From NCBI RefSeq assembly GCF_001500065.1, contig NZ_LQIN01000001.1, positions 372,001 through 436,000 on the forward strand: a stretch of DNA of 64,000 nucleotides, in the 5' to 3' direction. The stretch's first letter is position 1. Every line of letters starts with the position of its first letter. The notes below the pieces were generated by a model that saw nothing but the letters and a program-made list of their open reading frames with translations, was not told the origin of the DNA and did no database searches. This stretch comes from Mycobacterium sp. IS-3022 (GTDB lineage Bacteria > Actinomycetota > Actinomycetes > Mycobacteriales > Mycobacteriaceae). Positions 47,880-57,878 of the stretch are shown one piece after another. A program made the translations under genes and the position numbers.

Positions 47880-48644
47880 TTGATCGAACAGCTCACGGTT
47901 CCGGCGCGGGCTGTCGGCGGGTTCATGCAGATGTCGCTCGAGACTCTCCGGGCCATGTTCCGTCGCCCGTTCCAGTTCGGCGAGTTCCTCGAGCAAACCT
48001 GGATGATCGCGCGCGTTTCGCTCATTCCGACGCTGCTGATCTCGATTCCGTTCACGGTGCTGGTCGCGTTCACCCTCAACATCCTGCTGCGCGAGATCGG
48101 TGCAGCGGATTTGTCCGGCTCCGGTACAGCGTTTGGCACGGTGACTCAGCTGGGGCCGATCTCGACCGTGCTCGTCATCGCCGGCGCCGGGGCAACCGCA
48201 ATCTGCGCCGACCTGGGTGCGCGCACCATCCGTGAAGAGATCGATGCGATGCGGGTGCTCGGCATTGATCCGATCCAACGGCTCGTGGTGCCGCGCGTAC
48301 TGGCGTCGACCTGTGTGGCGCTGCTGCTCAACGGTCTGGTGATCGCGATCGGTCTCTGCGGTGGCTACGTGTTCTCCGTGCTCCTGCAGGGGGTGAACCC
48401 CGGGGCGTTCATCAATGGCTTGACCATCCTGACCGGGCTGGGCGAGTTGGTGATCTCAGAAGTCAAGGCCCTGTTGTTCGGGGTGATGGCGGGGCTCGTC
48501 GGCTGCTACCGCGGCCTCACCGTAAAGGGGGGACCCAAGGGCGTCGGTGAGGCCGTCAACGAGACCGTCATCTACGCCTTCATCTGCCTGTTCGTGATCA
48601 ACGTGCTGATGACCGCAATCGGCGTTCGGGTGCTGGGCGGATGA
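47880..48644 (+). CDS. yrbE4A: Mce4 transporter permease YrbE4A
   Basis: The 254-residue integral membrane protein is one of the two MlaE-type permeases of the Mce4 sterol importer. It has the family's hydrophobic segments and the conserved loop DLGARTIREEIDAMRVLGID. The start is TTG (IEQLTVPARAVGGFMQM), supported by the conserved N-terminus and GGAGCCGAGG upstream. Its stop overlaps yrbE4B (ATGA). The MceG/Mkl ATPase that energises Mce systems is encoded elsewhere. Confidence 0.95.
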   Translation: MIEQLTVPARAVGGFMQMSLETLRAMFRRPFQFGEFLEQTWMIARVSLIPTLLISIPFTVLVAFTLNILLREIGAADLSGSGTAFGTVTQLGPISTVLVIAGAGATAICADLGARTIREEIDAMRVLGIDPIQRLVVPRVLASTCVALLLNGLVIAIGLCGGYVFSVLLQGVNPGAFINGLTILTGLGELVISEVKALLFGVMAGLVGCYRGLTVKGGPKGVGEAVNETVIYAFICLFVINVLMTAIGVRVLGG

Positions 48645-49495
48645 GCCAGCTGGGGAGCTACGACATCACGCTGCGGATGCGGCGGGCGTTCGGTGGGCTG
48701 GTTGACGGCGTCGACTCGTTTGGCGAGCAGGCACTGTTCTACGCCGAGTCAGTCCGATACATACCGAACGCGGTGCGGCGCTACCGCAAAGAGACGATCC
48801 GGCTGATTGCGGAGATGACGTTGGGCACCGGCGCGCTGATCCTCATCGGCGGCACCGTCGGCGTCGCGGCCTTCCTTACTCTGGCATCCGGCGGCGTCAT
48901 CGCGGTGCAGGGCTACGAGTCGCTCGGCAACATCGGCATCGAGGCGCTGACCGGGTTCCTGTCTGCCTACCTCAACGTGCGCATCGTCGCGCCGATCATC
49001 GCCGGCATCGCTCTCGCCGCCACCATCGGCGCGGGCACGACCGCCCAACTGGGCGCGATGCGCATCAGCGAGGAGATCGATGCCGTCGAATCAATGGCCG
49101 TGCACTCGGTGTCCTACATGGTGTCCACCCGCATCGTGGCCGGGCTGGTCGCGATCATTCCGCTGTATTCGTTGGCAACGCTGGCGGCGTTCTTCTCGGC
49201 CCGCACCATCACCGTGTACGTCAACGGCCAGTCCGGCGGTCTCTACGACCACTACTTCAACACGTTTCTGATACCGACAGATCTACTGTGGTCCTTCGCT
49301 CAGGCCATTGTGATGGCGGTCGCGGTGATGCTGGTGCATACCTACTACGGCTACAACGCATCCGGCGGTCCAGTCGGCGTGGGCGTCGCTGTGGGAAAGG
49401 CGGTTCGGACGTCGCTGATCGTGGTGGTCATCATTACCCTGTTCATTTCCCTGGGCGTGTACGGCGCGACCGGTAACTTCAACCTGTCGGGTTAG
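48641..49495 (+). CDS. yrbE4B: Mce4 transporter permease YrbE4B
   Basis: The 284-residue second permease has the same conserved cytoplasmic loop (LGAMRISEEIDAVESMAVHS) used to contact the ATPase, and about six membrane helices. It overlaps yrbE4A by four bases; mce4A follows after 11 bp with AGAGGAGAG as ribosome site. Together YrbE4A/B form the membrane channel for sterol delivered by Mce4A-F. Confidence 0.95.
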   Translation: MSQLGSYDITLRMRRAFGGLVDGVDSFGEQALFYAESVRYIPNAVRRYRKETIRLIAEMTLGTGALILIGGTVGVAAFLTLASGGVIAVQGYESLGNIGIEALTGFLSAYLNVRIVAPIIAGIALAATIGAGTTAQLGAMRISEEIDAVESMAVHSVSYMVSTRIVAGLVAIIPLYSLATLAAFFSARTITVYVNGQSGGLYDHYFNTFLIPTDLLWSFAQAIVMAVAVMLVHTYYGYNASGGPVGVGVAVGKAVRTSLIVVVIITLFISLGVYGATGNFNLSG

Positions 49496-49506
49496 AGGAG
49501 AGCATC

Positions 49507-50697
49507 ATGTCGAGGACCTCCGCGATCAGGATCGCCGCTGCAGTGCTGGCGGCGATCATCGTGGCGTTCTCGGTGTTCACCTATCTCGCCTACACCGCCG
49601 CATTCACCCCGACCGACACAGTGACGGTCACCGCCCCGCGCGCTGGTTTGGTGATGGACAAGGACGCCAAGGTCAAATACCGCGGTATCCAGATCGGCAA
49701 GGTCGAAGACATCGAGTATTCCGGTGAACATGCGACGCTGACGCTCGCGATCAACCGTGACGAACTGGGCTACGTTCCATCGAATGCGCCGGTGCGTATC
49801 GGCAGCACAACGGTTTTCGGCGCAAAGTCGGTGGAATTCCTTGCGCCGGAGCGCCCGTCCGATACGTCGCTACGCCCCGGCGCCGTTGTGCAGGCCGACG
49901 CGGTTCAGCTGGAAGCCAACACGTTGTTCCAGACCCTGATCGATGTACTGAACAAGATCGATCCCATCCACCTGAACGCAACCATCTCGGCGATCGCAGA
50001 GGGCCTGCGCGGTCACGGTGACGACTTCGGCTCCACCATGGCGAATTTGAACCAGTATCTCGCCCAACTGAATCCGAAGTTGCCGACGGTCGAGTCGCTG
50101 CTCGCGCAGACAGCGACGGTGGCCAACATCTATGGCGATGCCGGTCCCGACCTGGTGACCGTGATCGAGAATGTGCCCACGATCAGTAAGACAATCGGCG
50201 ATGAGCGGGCAAACCTGAACGCGACGTTGCTCGCAACAATCGGGGTGGCGAACGAGGGATCCGCAACGCTGGAGCCCGCGGCGGACGACTACATTGCTGC
50301 GATCCAGCGGTTACGGGCGCCGTTGAAAGTGCTGGGCGACTATTCGCCGGTACTCGGTTGCATAGTGCAGGGTGTCGCGAGGGGAGCCGAGCGGGGCGCG
50401 GCCATCCTCGGTGGCTACAACCCTGGGGCGATGGTCAGTTCCAGCTTCGTGTTGGGCGTGCCGTCGTACACCTATCCAGAGAGTCTGCCGATCGTGAACG
50501 CGTCGGGCGGCCCGAACTGCCGCGGCCTTCCCGACCTGCCCAGCAAGCAGGTTGGCGGCTCGTTCTACAGGTCACCATTCCTGGTCACTGACAACGCATA
50601 CATCCCGTACGAGCCGTTCACCGAGGTGCAGGTCGACGCTCCGTCGACGTTCCAGTTCCTCTTCAACGGCGCCTTCGCGGAACGGGACGACTTCTGA
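49507..50697 (+). CDS. mce4A: Mce4A substrate-binding protein
   Basis: The 396-residue MCE protein has an N-terminal anchor helix (RIAAAVLAAIIVAFSVFTYL), then the MCE domain (VTAPRAGLVMDKDAKVKYRG, GAKSVEFLAPERP) and a long helical region, ending near KQVGGSFYRSPFLVTD. It is a component of the periplasmic tunnel for cholesterol. The stop overlaps the mce4B start by one base. Confidence 0.95.
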   Translation: MSRTSAIRIAAAVLAAIIVAFSVFTYLAYTAAFTPTDTVTVTAPRAGLVMDKDAKVKYRGIQIGKVEDIEYSGEHATLTLAINRDELGYVPSNAPVRIGSTTVFGAKSVEFLAPERPSDTSLRPGAVVQADAVQLEANTLFQTLIDVLNKIDPIHLNATISAIAEGLRGHGDDFGSTMANLNQYLAQLNPKLPTVESLLAQTATVANIYGDAGPDLVTVIENVPTISKTIGDERANLNATLLATIGVANEGSATLEPAADDYIAAIQRLRAPLKVLGDYSPVLGCIVQGVARGAERGAAILGGYNPGAMVSSSFVLGVPSYTYPESLPIVNASGGPNCRGLPDLPSKQVGGSFYRSPFLVTDNAYIPYEPFTEVQVDAPSTFQFLFNGAFAERDDF

Positions 50698-51731
50698 TGG
50701 GCCACCGAGGGATTCTGCTCAAGGTGGGCATTTTCGCGGTGGTCATGCTGATGGTTGCCGTCGGTCTGGTGGTGATCTTCGGTGAGTTCCGATTCGCCAA
50801 GACCAACAGCTACCACGCCACGTTCAGCGACGCTTCCAAGCTGGAGGGCGGCAGCGACGTGCGCATCGCCGGGGTTCCGGTCGGCACTGTCGAAAGTGTG
50901 AAGCTGAATCCCGACAATACGGTCGATGTGGCGTTCACCCTCGACAAGAAGTACCAGATGTATACGTCGACGCGAGCCGTGATCCGCTACGAAAACCTGG
51001 TCGGCGACCGGTATATGGAGATCACCTCGGGTCCGGGCGAGCTTCGAAAGTTGCCGCCGGGTGGCATGGTTTCCATCAACCAGACCCAGCCGGCCCTGGA
51101 TCTGGACGCCTTGCTCGGCGGCCTGCGCCCAGTGGTCAAGGGTCTCAATGGTGAGCAGGTCAATCAGATCAGCAATGCGATCCTCGAATTGCTCCAGGGC
51201 GAGGGTGGCGCGCTTTCCCAATTGCTCTCGGAGACGGGGTCATTCAGCCAGGCTTTGGGCGATCGCTACCAGGTGATCTCGGAGGTGATCCGGAATCTCA
51301 ACGAGGTGCTGGGCACCATCGACGAGAAGAGCGTCGAGTTCGACGCCAGCGTGGACGAGCTCCAAAAGCTGGTCAGCGGACTGGCTCAGGGCCGGGATCC
51401 CATCGCCGGGGCGATTCCTCCGCTGGCTTCCGCGGAAGCGGATCTGACCGACATGCTGGTCAATTCGAGACGACCGCTCCAGGGCGTGCTCGAGAACCTT
51501 CGTCCGCTGGCAACCGAACTCGACAACCGCAAGGCCGAGGTCAACAGCGTCATCGAACCACTGGCCGAGAACTACCTGCGGCTCAATTCACTTGGTGCGT
51601 ACGGGTCATACTTCAACTACTACATCTGCTCGGTGAAGTTGAAGTTCAACGGGCCCGCAGGCAGCGACATCATCCTGCCGATTATGTCGGTCCCGGACCT
51701 ATCGAAGGGTAGGTGCTCAGACAATGGATAA
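50697..51731 (+). CDS. mce4B: Mce4B substrate-binding protein
   Basis: The 344-residue protein has an N-terminal helix (LLKVGIFAVVMLMVAVGLVV), an MCE domain (HATFSDASKLEGGSDVRIAG) and helical regions, ending in the Cys-containing YYICSVKLKFNGP and RCSDNG. One-base overlap with mce4A and eight-base overlap with mce4C indicate coupled translation of the complex. Confidence 0.95.
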   Translation: MGHRGILLKVGIFAVVMLMVAVGLVVIFGEFRFAKTNSYHATFSDASKLEGGSDVRIAGVPVGTVESVKLNPDNTVDVAFTLDKKYQMYTSTRAVIRYENLVGDRYMEITSGPGELRKLPPGGMVSINQTQPALDLDALLGGLRPVVKGLNGEQVNQISNAILELLQGEGGALSQLLSETGSFSQALGDRYQVISEVIRNLNEVLGTIDEKSVEFDASVDELQKLVSGLAQGRDPIAGAIPPLASAEADLTDMLVNSRRPLQGVLENLRPLATELDNRKAEVNSVIEPLAENYLRLNSLGAYGSYFNYYICSVKLKFNGPAGSDIILPIMSVPDLSKGRCSDNG

Positions 51732-52770
51732 GACGCTCCGGGCAGGCATCTTCGGAATCATCATCGTGGTGTTGGTCTTGTTCGTCGCGTTCGGCTACAC
51801 CAGCCTGCCGTTCTATCCGCAAGGCAAGTCCTACGAGGCCTACTTCGCCGACGCCGGCGGCATCTCGCCGGGTAACGACGTCAACGTCTCCGGTATCACG
51901 GTCGGCAAAGTGACCGATGTTGCCCTCGCCGGCACCGTGGCAAAGGTGGCATTCACGGTTGACCGCAAGGTCAGGCTGGGGGATCAGACGCTCGTATCGA
52001 TCCGGACCGACACCGTTCTGGGGGAGCGGTCGTTGGGGGTCGATCCACAAGGTAGCGGATCGGTGACATCAATTCCGTTGAGCCGCACGACAGTTCCGTA
52101 TACTTTGAACACCGCACTGCAAGATCTCGCTCAGAACTCCGACGCTCTGGACAAAGAGCAGTTGACCCAGGCGCTGCAGGTACTGACCGATTCATTCCGC
52201 GACGCGACGCCGGAGCTGCGCCGAACGCTCGACGGGGTGGCCACGTTGTCGCGCAGCATCAATGCCAACGATGCAGCGTTGGGCCAGCTGTTGTCCCGGG
52301 CAAAGTCGGTGTCCGCGGTGCTCGCCGACCGGGCCGGTCAGGTCAATCAACTCATCATCGACGGCAATCAGCTTTTCGCCGCTCTCGATGAACGACGGGA
52401 AGCTCTGAGTAGTTTGATCGCGGGCATCGACGATGTCTCAGAGCAGATTTCGGGGTTTGTCGCCGATAACCGCCGCGAATTCGGCCCGGCCCTGAGGAAG
52501 TTGAATCTGGTACTGGACAACCTGCTCGAACGCCGCGAACACATCAGCGAGGCGCTGAAGCGTCTGCCCCCGTATGCCACCGCCCTCGGCGAGGCGGTCG
52601 GCTCGGCGCCGGGTTTCCAGGTGAACCTGCCCAACGCGGTACCGAACAGTACGACGGAGGCTATGCTGCTGGATCTCTACTTCCAACCGGGCAAGATCCC
52701 GGACAGCTTGGCCGACATGCTGCGCGGGTTCCTCACCGAGCGGCTGATCATAAGGCCGAAGTCACCGTGA
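51724..52770 (+). CDS. mce4C: Mce4C substrate-binding protein
   Basis: The 348-residue protein has an N-terminal hydrophobic anchor (IFGIIIVVLVLFVAFGYTSL), an MCE domain (YFADAGGISPGNDVNVSGIT) and an extended helical coil. It lacks the proline-rich tail of Mce4D and Mce4F. It overlaps mce4B by eight bases and mce4D by four (GTGA). Confidence 0.95.
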   Translation: MDKTLRAGIFGIIIVVLVLFVAFGYTSLPFYPQGKSYEAYFADAGGISPGNDVNVSGITVGKVTDVALAGTVAKVAFTVDRKVRLGDQTLVSIRTDTVLGERSLGVDPQGSGSVTSIPLSRTTVPYTLNTALQDLAQNSDALDKEQLTQALQVLTDSFRDATPELRRTLDGVATLSRSINANDAALGQLLSRAKSVSAVLADRAGQVNQLIIDGNQLFAALDERREALSSLIAGIDDVSEQISGFVADNRREFGPALRKLNLVLDNLLERREHISEALKRLPPYATALGEAVGSAPGFQVNLPNAVPNSTTEAMLLDLYFQPGKIPDSLADMLRGFLTERLIIRPKSP

Positions 52771-54185
52771 GCCGCTGGATGCGTTATGGACTGATCGCCG
52801 CACTGCTGCTGGCGCTTATCGGTGGTGTGTCCGTGGTATGGCCACGAGCCACCACGTACAGGATTGTCGGCTACTTCGCCTCAGCGGCGGGCGTGTATCC
52901 GGGCGACGAAGTCCGCGTCGTCGGCGTTCCGGTTGGCTCGATCGAATCGGTCACACCGCAGGCCGATGCCGTCAAGATCACCATGAATGTCAAGGACGGC
53001 GTAAAGGTACCCGCCGACGCCCGCGCGGTGATGATGGCGCCAAACCTGGTGGCTGCCCGGTTCATTCAGCTCACCCCCGCTTACGAAGGCGGCCCGGCGA
53101 TGAAGGACGGCGGCACCATCGAACTCGACCGCACTGCCGTGCCGGTGGAGTGGGACGACGTCAAGACCGAGCTGACCAGGCTCAGCCAGCAGCTCGGACC
53201 GTCGGAAGGCCAAGTCCAGGGCCCACTGAGCAAGTTCGTCGATCAGGCCGCGGACACGCTCGACGGCAACGGCGACTCATTCCGGGAAGCCCTGCGCGAA
53301 CTGTCGCAGACCGCAGGGCGGCTGGGCGACTCGAGCGCCGACCTGTTCGGCACCGTGAAGAATCTGCAGATCCTGGTCGACGCGCTCTCGAAGAGCAACG
53401 AGCAAATCGTGCAATTCAGTGGACACTTGGCCTCGGTCTCGCAGGTGTTGGCCGACAGCTCGGTGGGGCTCAACGACACCCTGGGCAGTCTCAACCAGGC
53501 CTTGTCGGACGTCCGCGGCTTCCTCGACGAGAACAACCAGACGCTGGTAGGCAGCATCGACAGGCTGACCGACTTCACCAGCATCCTGACAACGCAGACC
53601 GATGACGTCGAACAGATACTGCATGTCTTGCCCAACGCCATGGCGAACTTCTACAACATCTACAACCCGGCTCAGGGCACCGCCAACGGCGTTCTGGGCC
53701 TGCCGGAGTTCGCCAACCCAGTGCAGTTCGTCTGCGGTAATTTCGACGCTGCAGGAACGCCCGACTACGACAAGCGAACCGAGATCTGTCGCCAGCGGAT
53801 GGCCCCGGTGCTGAAGCGCCTGGCGGTCAACTACCCGCCCTTCATGTCGCACGGGATCAACACGATCACCGCGTACAAGGGTCAGGTCATCTATGACACC
53901 CCGGCGACGGAGGCCAAGGCGAAGACCTACATCCCGTATCTGGAGTGGATACCGGCCGACGGGCAATTCCCGCCACGGCAGGGCGATCCGGGAGATCCCA
54001 GCGCGTTGCTGCTGCCTCAACCTGCGGTTCCGGGACCCCCGCCACCGGCGCAGCCGTACACGCTCGGCCCAGTGGTACCGCCGCCAGGTCCCCCTCCTGG
54101 TCCGATTCCGGGTGTACCGCCCGCACCAGCTGCACCCGGCCCACTTCCGGCCGAGGCCGCCGTCCCGCATGGAGGCGGACAATGA
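52767..54185 (+). CDS. mce4D: Mce4D substrate-binding protein with Pro-rich tail
   Basis: The 472-residue protein has an anchor helix (LIAALLLALIGGVSVVWPRA), MCE domain (YFASAAGVYPGDEVRVVGVP) and helical region, then ~50 residues rich in Pro/Gly (PPPPAQPYTLGPVVPPPGPP onward), slightly longer than in M. tuberculosis. GTG start overlapping mce4C; ATGA overlap with mce4E. The tail could span or attach to the cell wall (inference). Confidence 0.95.
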   Translation: MSRWMRYGLIAALLLALIGGVSVVWPRATTYRIVGYFASAAGVYPGDEVRVVGVPVGSIESVTPQADAVKITMNVKDGVKVPADARAVMMAPNLVAARFIQLTPAYEGGPAMKDGGTIELDRTAVPVEWDDVKTELTRLSQQLGPSEGQVQGPLSKFVDQAADTLDGNGDSFREALRELSQTAGRLGDSSADLFGTVKNLQILVDALSKSNEQIVQFSGHLASVSQVLADSSVGLNDTLGSLNQALSDVRGFLDENNQTLVGSIDRLTDFTSILTTQTDDVEQILHVLPNAMANFYNIYNPAQGTANGVLGLPEFANPVQFVCGNFDAAGTPDYDKRTEICRQRMAPVLKRLAVNYPPFMSHGINTITAYKGQVIYDTPATEAKAKTYIPYLEWIPADGQFPPRQGDPGDPSALLLPQPAVPGPPPPAQPYTLGPVVPPPGPPPGPIPGVPPAPAAPGPLPAEAAVPHGGGQ

Positions 54186-55378
54186 CACGCAGGCTGGTGC
54201 GAATCAATGCGGGTCGCGCAACTCGCCGAACCCTGGCCATCGGTTCCGGCGTGGTACTGCTTGCCGGCTGTCAGTTCGGCGGGTTGAACTCGCTGAACAT
54301 GCCGGGTACCGCAGGCCACGGCAAAGGTGCATTCTCGATCACCGTGGAGGTGCCGGACGTGGCCACGCTGCCACAAAACTCGCCCGTGATGATTGACAAC
54401 GTCACAGTCGGCAGCGTGTCGGGAATCGAGGCGGTTCAGCGGGCCGACGGCAGCTTCTACGCCGCGGTGAAACTCGCCCTGGACGAAGACGTCAAATTGC
54501 CGGCCAACTCGACGGCGAAGGTCGCGCAGACATCGCTGCTGGGGTCGCAGCACATCGAGCTGGCGCCTCCGGTCGACGAACCGCCGGTCGGTGAGCTGCG
54601 CGACGGGCTTCAGCTCCCATTGAGCCAGGGCAGCCGTTATCCGTCTACCGAGGAAGTGCTGTCGGCGTTGGGCGTGGTTGTCAACAAGGGCAACCTCGGT
54701 GCGCTGCAAGACATCACGCAAGAGGTGTACAACGCGGTGGCCGGCCGCCAGGGCCAGTTCGCCGACCTGATACCGCGACTCGCCGAACTCGCCTCCTCAC
54801 TGAATCGGCAGACCGAAGACATCATCGCGACAGCCGAGGGCCTGAACCGATTCGCGGGAGTTCTCGCGCGCAGTAAGGACAGTTTGGGTCGCGCGCTGGA
54901 CACTCTTCCCGGGGCACTCAAAGTACTCAACGAGAACCGTGCCCAGATCGTCGACGCTTTCGCTGCGCTGAGGCGCCTGGCCACTGTGTCGGCGCGTGTC
55001 CTTTCCGAAACCAAGGATGATTTCGCCGAGGACATCATTGATGTGTACGCGGTGATCAAGCCGCTCAACGACAATCGCGCGGATCTTGTGACCAGCCTGG
55101 ACAGCTTGGCGACCTTCCCCTTCCCGGGCAAGAACCTGCATCGAGTGGCCAGGGGCGATTACTTCAACATCTTCGAAACATTCGACCTGACCATCCGCCG
55201 GCTCGGCGAAACCATTTTCACCACATCATTTTTCGACCCGAACATGAAGCGACTCTCTGAAGTCGTCAACCCGCCGGAGTTTCTGACCGGGGAGATGGCG
55301 AACCTGTCCGGGCAGGCCGCGGACCCGTTCAAGATCCCGCCCGGCACTGCGTCGGGTCAGGAGGTGCCGCCCGAGTAA
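54182..55378 (+). CDS. mce4E: Mce4E lipoprotein (LprN)
   Basis: The 398-residue protein starts at ATG 54182, giving a lipoprotein signal (LAIGSGVVLLAGC, lipobox LAGC), so it is the lipid-anchored Mce4 subunit, as usual for the fifth Mce gene. The MCE domain (FSITVEVPDVATLPQNSPVM) and helical region follow. It overlaps mce4D (ATGA) and its stop TAA shares a base with the mce4F ATG. Confidence 0.95.
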   Translation: MTRRLVRINAGRATRRTLAIGSGVVLLAGCQFGGLNSLNMPGTAGHGKGAFSITVEVPDVATLPQNSPVMIDNVTVGSVSGIEAVQRADGSFYAAVKLALDEDVKLPANSTAKVAQTSLLGSQHIELAPPVDEPPVGELRDGLQLPLSQGSRYPSTEEVLSALGVVVNKGNLGALQDITQEVYNAVAGRQGQFADLIPRLAELASSLNRQTEDIIATAEGLNRFAGVLARSKDSLGRALDTLPGALKVLNENRAQIVDAFAALRRLATVSARVLSETKDDFAEDIIDVYAVIKPLNDNRADLVTSLDSLATFPFPGKNLHRVARGDYFNIFETFDLTIRRLGETIFTTSFFDPNMKRLSEVVNPPEFLTGEMANLSGQAADPFKIPPGTASGQEVPPE

Positions 55379-57189
55379 TGTTCACTCGAACTACGCAAAT
55401 CCAGCTGTGGGTCTTCATCATCGTGACCGTGCTTGCGGTCGGCGCGATAGCCCTGTTGTACGTACGTATTCCCGCCCGGCTCGGCCTGGGTACGTATCAG
55501 GTGTCGGCGAATTTCGTCGCCGGCGGCGGATTGTACGAAAACGCCAATGTCACCTTCCGCGGCGTGCAAGCCGGACGCGTCGAGGGCGTGGAGCTGACCG
55601 CCGACGGCGTTGCCGCGCACATGCGGCTCAACAGCGATATCAAGATCCCGGCGAACTCCACGGCCACCGTCAAGAGCGTGTCCGCGGTCGGCGAACAATA
55701 CGTAGATTTCGTTCCGCCCGATGATCCCTCCTCGGCGGTGCTGGGGGATGGCGCAACCATTCCGAAGGAGCGCACGGCGATACCGCAGGAAGTCACCGAA
55801 TTGTTGCGTGAGGCAGACCAATTGGTGAGCAGCCTCGACAACACGCGGCTTCAGGACCTGTTGAGCGAGACGTTCAAGGCGTTCAACGGCTCCGGGCCCG
55901 AACTGGCGCGACTGATCGAGTCGGCACGGAGGTTGATAGACGAGGCGAATGCAAGCTGGCCGCAGACCTCGACCCTGATCGATCAGGCGGGGCCGCTCTT
56001 GGAAGCGCAGGTTCGCAGCGGCGATGACATCCGGTCGTTGGCCGACGGACTTGCGCGCTTCACCAGCGAAGTGGCCGGTGCCGACCCGCAGCTGCGTTCG
56101 TTGCTCGCGACCGCGCCGGGCGCGGCAGCCGAAGCCAGCGAGACTTTCTCGGGCATCCGTCCGTCGTTCCCGGTGCTCGCGGCCAATCTGGCCAACTTCG
56201 GCCGCGTCGGCGTGATCTATCACAAGTCGATCGAACAGGCGCTCGTAATCTTCCCCGCCCTGCAAGCGGCGCTGTTGACAATCGGCGGCCAGCTTCCCGT
56301 TGACGAAGGTGGCAAGCAGGACTTCAAGATCTCGATCAACGACCCGCCACCCTGCAACACGGGGTTCTTGCCGCCGTCGGAGATTCGCACACCTGGCGAC
56401 ACGACTTTGCGTGAACTGCCGACGGACATGTATTGCAAAGTTGCGCAGAACGATCCGATGGTGGTGCGTGGCGCGAGGAATTACCCGTGCCAGGAGTTTC
56501 CCGGAAAGCGCGCGCCCACAATCCAGTTGTGCCGCGACCCGCGCGGCTACGTCCCGATCGGAAACAGTCCATGGCGCGGTCCGCCGGTGCCGATCGGCAC
56601 GCCGATGGACGTCATGGAGGACGACACGCCTGAGGACGGGCGAAATATCCTGCCCCCCAACAAGTTTCCATACATTCCACCCGAGAATGATCCAGACCCG
56701 GGCTATCCCGTCGCACCAGGTCTGGTTCCCCCCGGGGTGCAGACCGGCCCGGGCCCAGCGCCGCATCAGCCTTGGCCGTATATTCCCCCGCCGAACCAAG
56801 GGCCACCGCCGCCACCGTTCACGGCGTGGATACCGCCGGCGCCGTATCCGGAGGCATGGCCGCCGCCTGCGGTCCCGCCGGGGTGGGCGACCAACCCGCC
56901 GCCCGTGTTCGCCGGGCCCTACGGGCCGCCGCCACCGCCCGGCCCGGCTCCTGCAGCACCGCCGCCACCTGGGGCCCCCCAGCCGCAGGCCTCGGCGCCC
57001 GCCTCACTGGCGCCGGGGGGCCAGCCGCTCGCAGCGCAAGCGAACAGCACCGTCTACGGCACGTACGACCAGAACAGCGGTGTGTTCATCGACCCGGCCG
57101 GCGGTACCGGCGTGTACGCGCCTGGTGCCGCTAGTATGCGGCCGCAGGAGAATTGGCTAGATCTCATGCTTTATCCGAGGCAGACATGA
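55378..57189 (+). CDS. mce4F: Mce4F substrate-binding protein with long Pro-rich tail
   Basis: The 603-residue protein has an N-terminal helix (LWVFIIVTVLAVGAIALLYV), MCE domain (FVAGGGLYENANVTFRGVQA), helical region, and from ~residue 425 a ~150-residue Pro/Gly/Ala-rich tail. M. tuberculosis Mce4F is about 564 residues, so the tail is longer here. It overlaps the next gene by four bases. It completes the six MCE subunits. Confidence 0.95.
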   Translation: MFTRTTQIQLWVFIIVTVLAVGAIALLYVRIPARLGLGTYQVSANFVAGGGLYENANVTFRGVQAGRVEGVELTADGVAAHMRLNSDIKIPANSTATVKSVSAVGEQYVDFVPPDDPSSAVLGDGATIPKERTAIPQEVTELLREADQLVSSLDNTRLQDLLSETFKAFNGSGPELARLIESARRLIDEANASWPQTSTLIDQAGPLLEAQVRSGDDIRSLADGLARFTSEVAGADPQLRSLLATAPGAAAEASETFSGIRPSFPVLAANLANFGRVGVIYHKSIEQALVIFPALQAALLTIGGQLPVDEGGKQDFKISINDPPPCNTGFLPPSEIRTPGDTTLRELPTDMYCKVAQNDPMVVRGARNYPCQEFPGKRAPTIQLCRDPRGYVPIGNSPWRGPPVPIGTPMDVMEDDTPEDGRNILPPNKFPYIPPENDPDPGYPVAPGLVPPGVQTGPGPAPHQPWPYIPPPNQGPPPPPFTAWIPPAPYPEAWPPPAVPPGWATNPPPVFAGPYGPPPPPGPAPAAPPPPGAPQPQASAPASLAPGGQPLAAQANSTVYGTYDQNSGVFIDPAGGTGVYAPGAASMRPQENWLDLMLYPRQT

Positions 57190-57878
57190 CATCGACTTCC
57201 ACCCGCCCGCGTCAGGCGGTTCGACGCCGCGCATCCCGGCCCGCCGGACCGGCCAGCGGCAAGGCCGCCGACGCCACCGCGGTGCGCGTCGGGACACCGG
57301 CGACGGCCGGCGCGACACCCGCCCGCAAGACACCTGCGGTCGCGCCACCGCCCCGCCGACCGGCGCACCGTCGGCTGGTCGTGACGCTTGTCCTGACGTT
57401 CGGGTTCGTCGCGATGAGCGCACTCGGGGGTGCGGTGGCAGTGTTGATCGTCCAGCGGAACAACGCAGAAGCAGTGCAAGCGCGCAACCAGCAGTTCGTG
57501 GACACCGCGACGCAGACCGTGGTGAACATGTTCAGTTTCAAGCAGGACACCATCGACGAGAGCGTCGACCGCTTCTACAACAGCACCAGTGGCCCGTTGC
57601 GCGACATGTTCAGCCAGGGCAACAATGTCGAGAATCTCAAGGCCATCTTCCGGGAGACCGGCGGCAGTTCGGAGGCCGTGATCAACGGTGCCGCGCTCGA
57701 GAGCATCGACAACATCAGCAACAACGCATCGGTGTTGGTGTCGGCGCGGGTCACGGCAAGCGACATGCACGGGAACAACAGACCGTCGAAACCCTACCGG
57801 CTGCGGATCATCGTCCACGAGGATGAGGACGGTCGAATGACCGCCTATGACCTCACCTATCCCAACGGCGGCAACTGA
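57186..57878 (+). CDS. mam4A: Mce-associated membrane protein Mam4A (Rv3493c-like)
   Basis: The 230-residue protein has a basic, Ala/Pro-rich cytoplasmic N-terminus, one transmembrane helix (LVVTLVLTFGFVAMSALGGA) and a ~130-residue extracytoplasmic domain (DTATQTVVNMFSFKQDTIDE). Mam proteins stabilise Mce complexes. ATG 57186 overlaps the mce4F stop, and its TGA overlaps the next ATG by one base. Confidence 0.92.
   Translation: MTSTSTRPRQAVRRRASRPAGPASGKAADATAVRVGTPATAGATPARKTPAVAPPPRRPAHRRLVVTLVLTFGFVAMSALGGAVAVLIVQRNNAEAVQARNQQFVDTATQTVVNMFSFKQDTIDESVDRFYNSTSGPLRDMFSQGNNVENLKAIFRETGGSSEAVINGAALESIDNISNNASVLVSARVTASDMHGNNRPSKPYRLRIIVHEDEDGRMTAYDLTYPNGGN

Noticed and set aside
55357..56799. 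480-codon antisense frame over mce4F
   Set aside because: A GC-rich shadow of mce4F; no domain, ribosome site or promoter.
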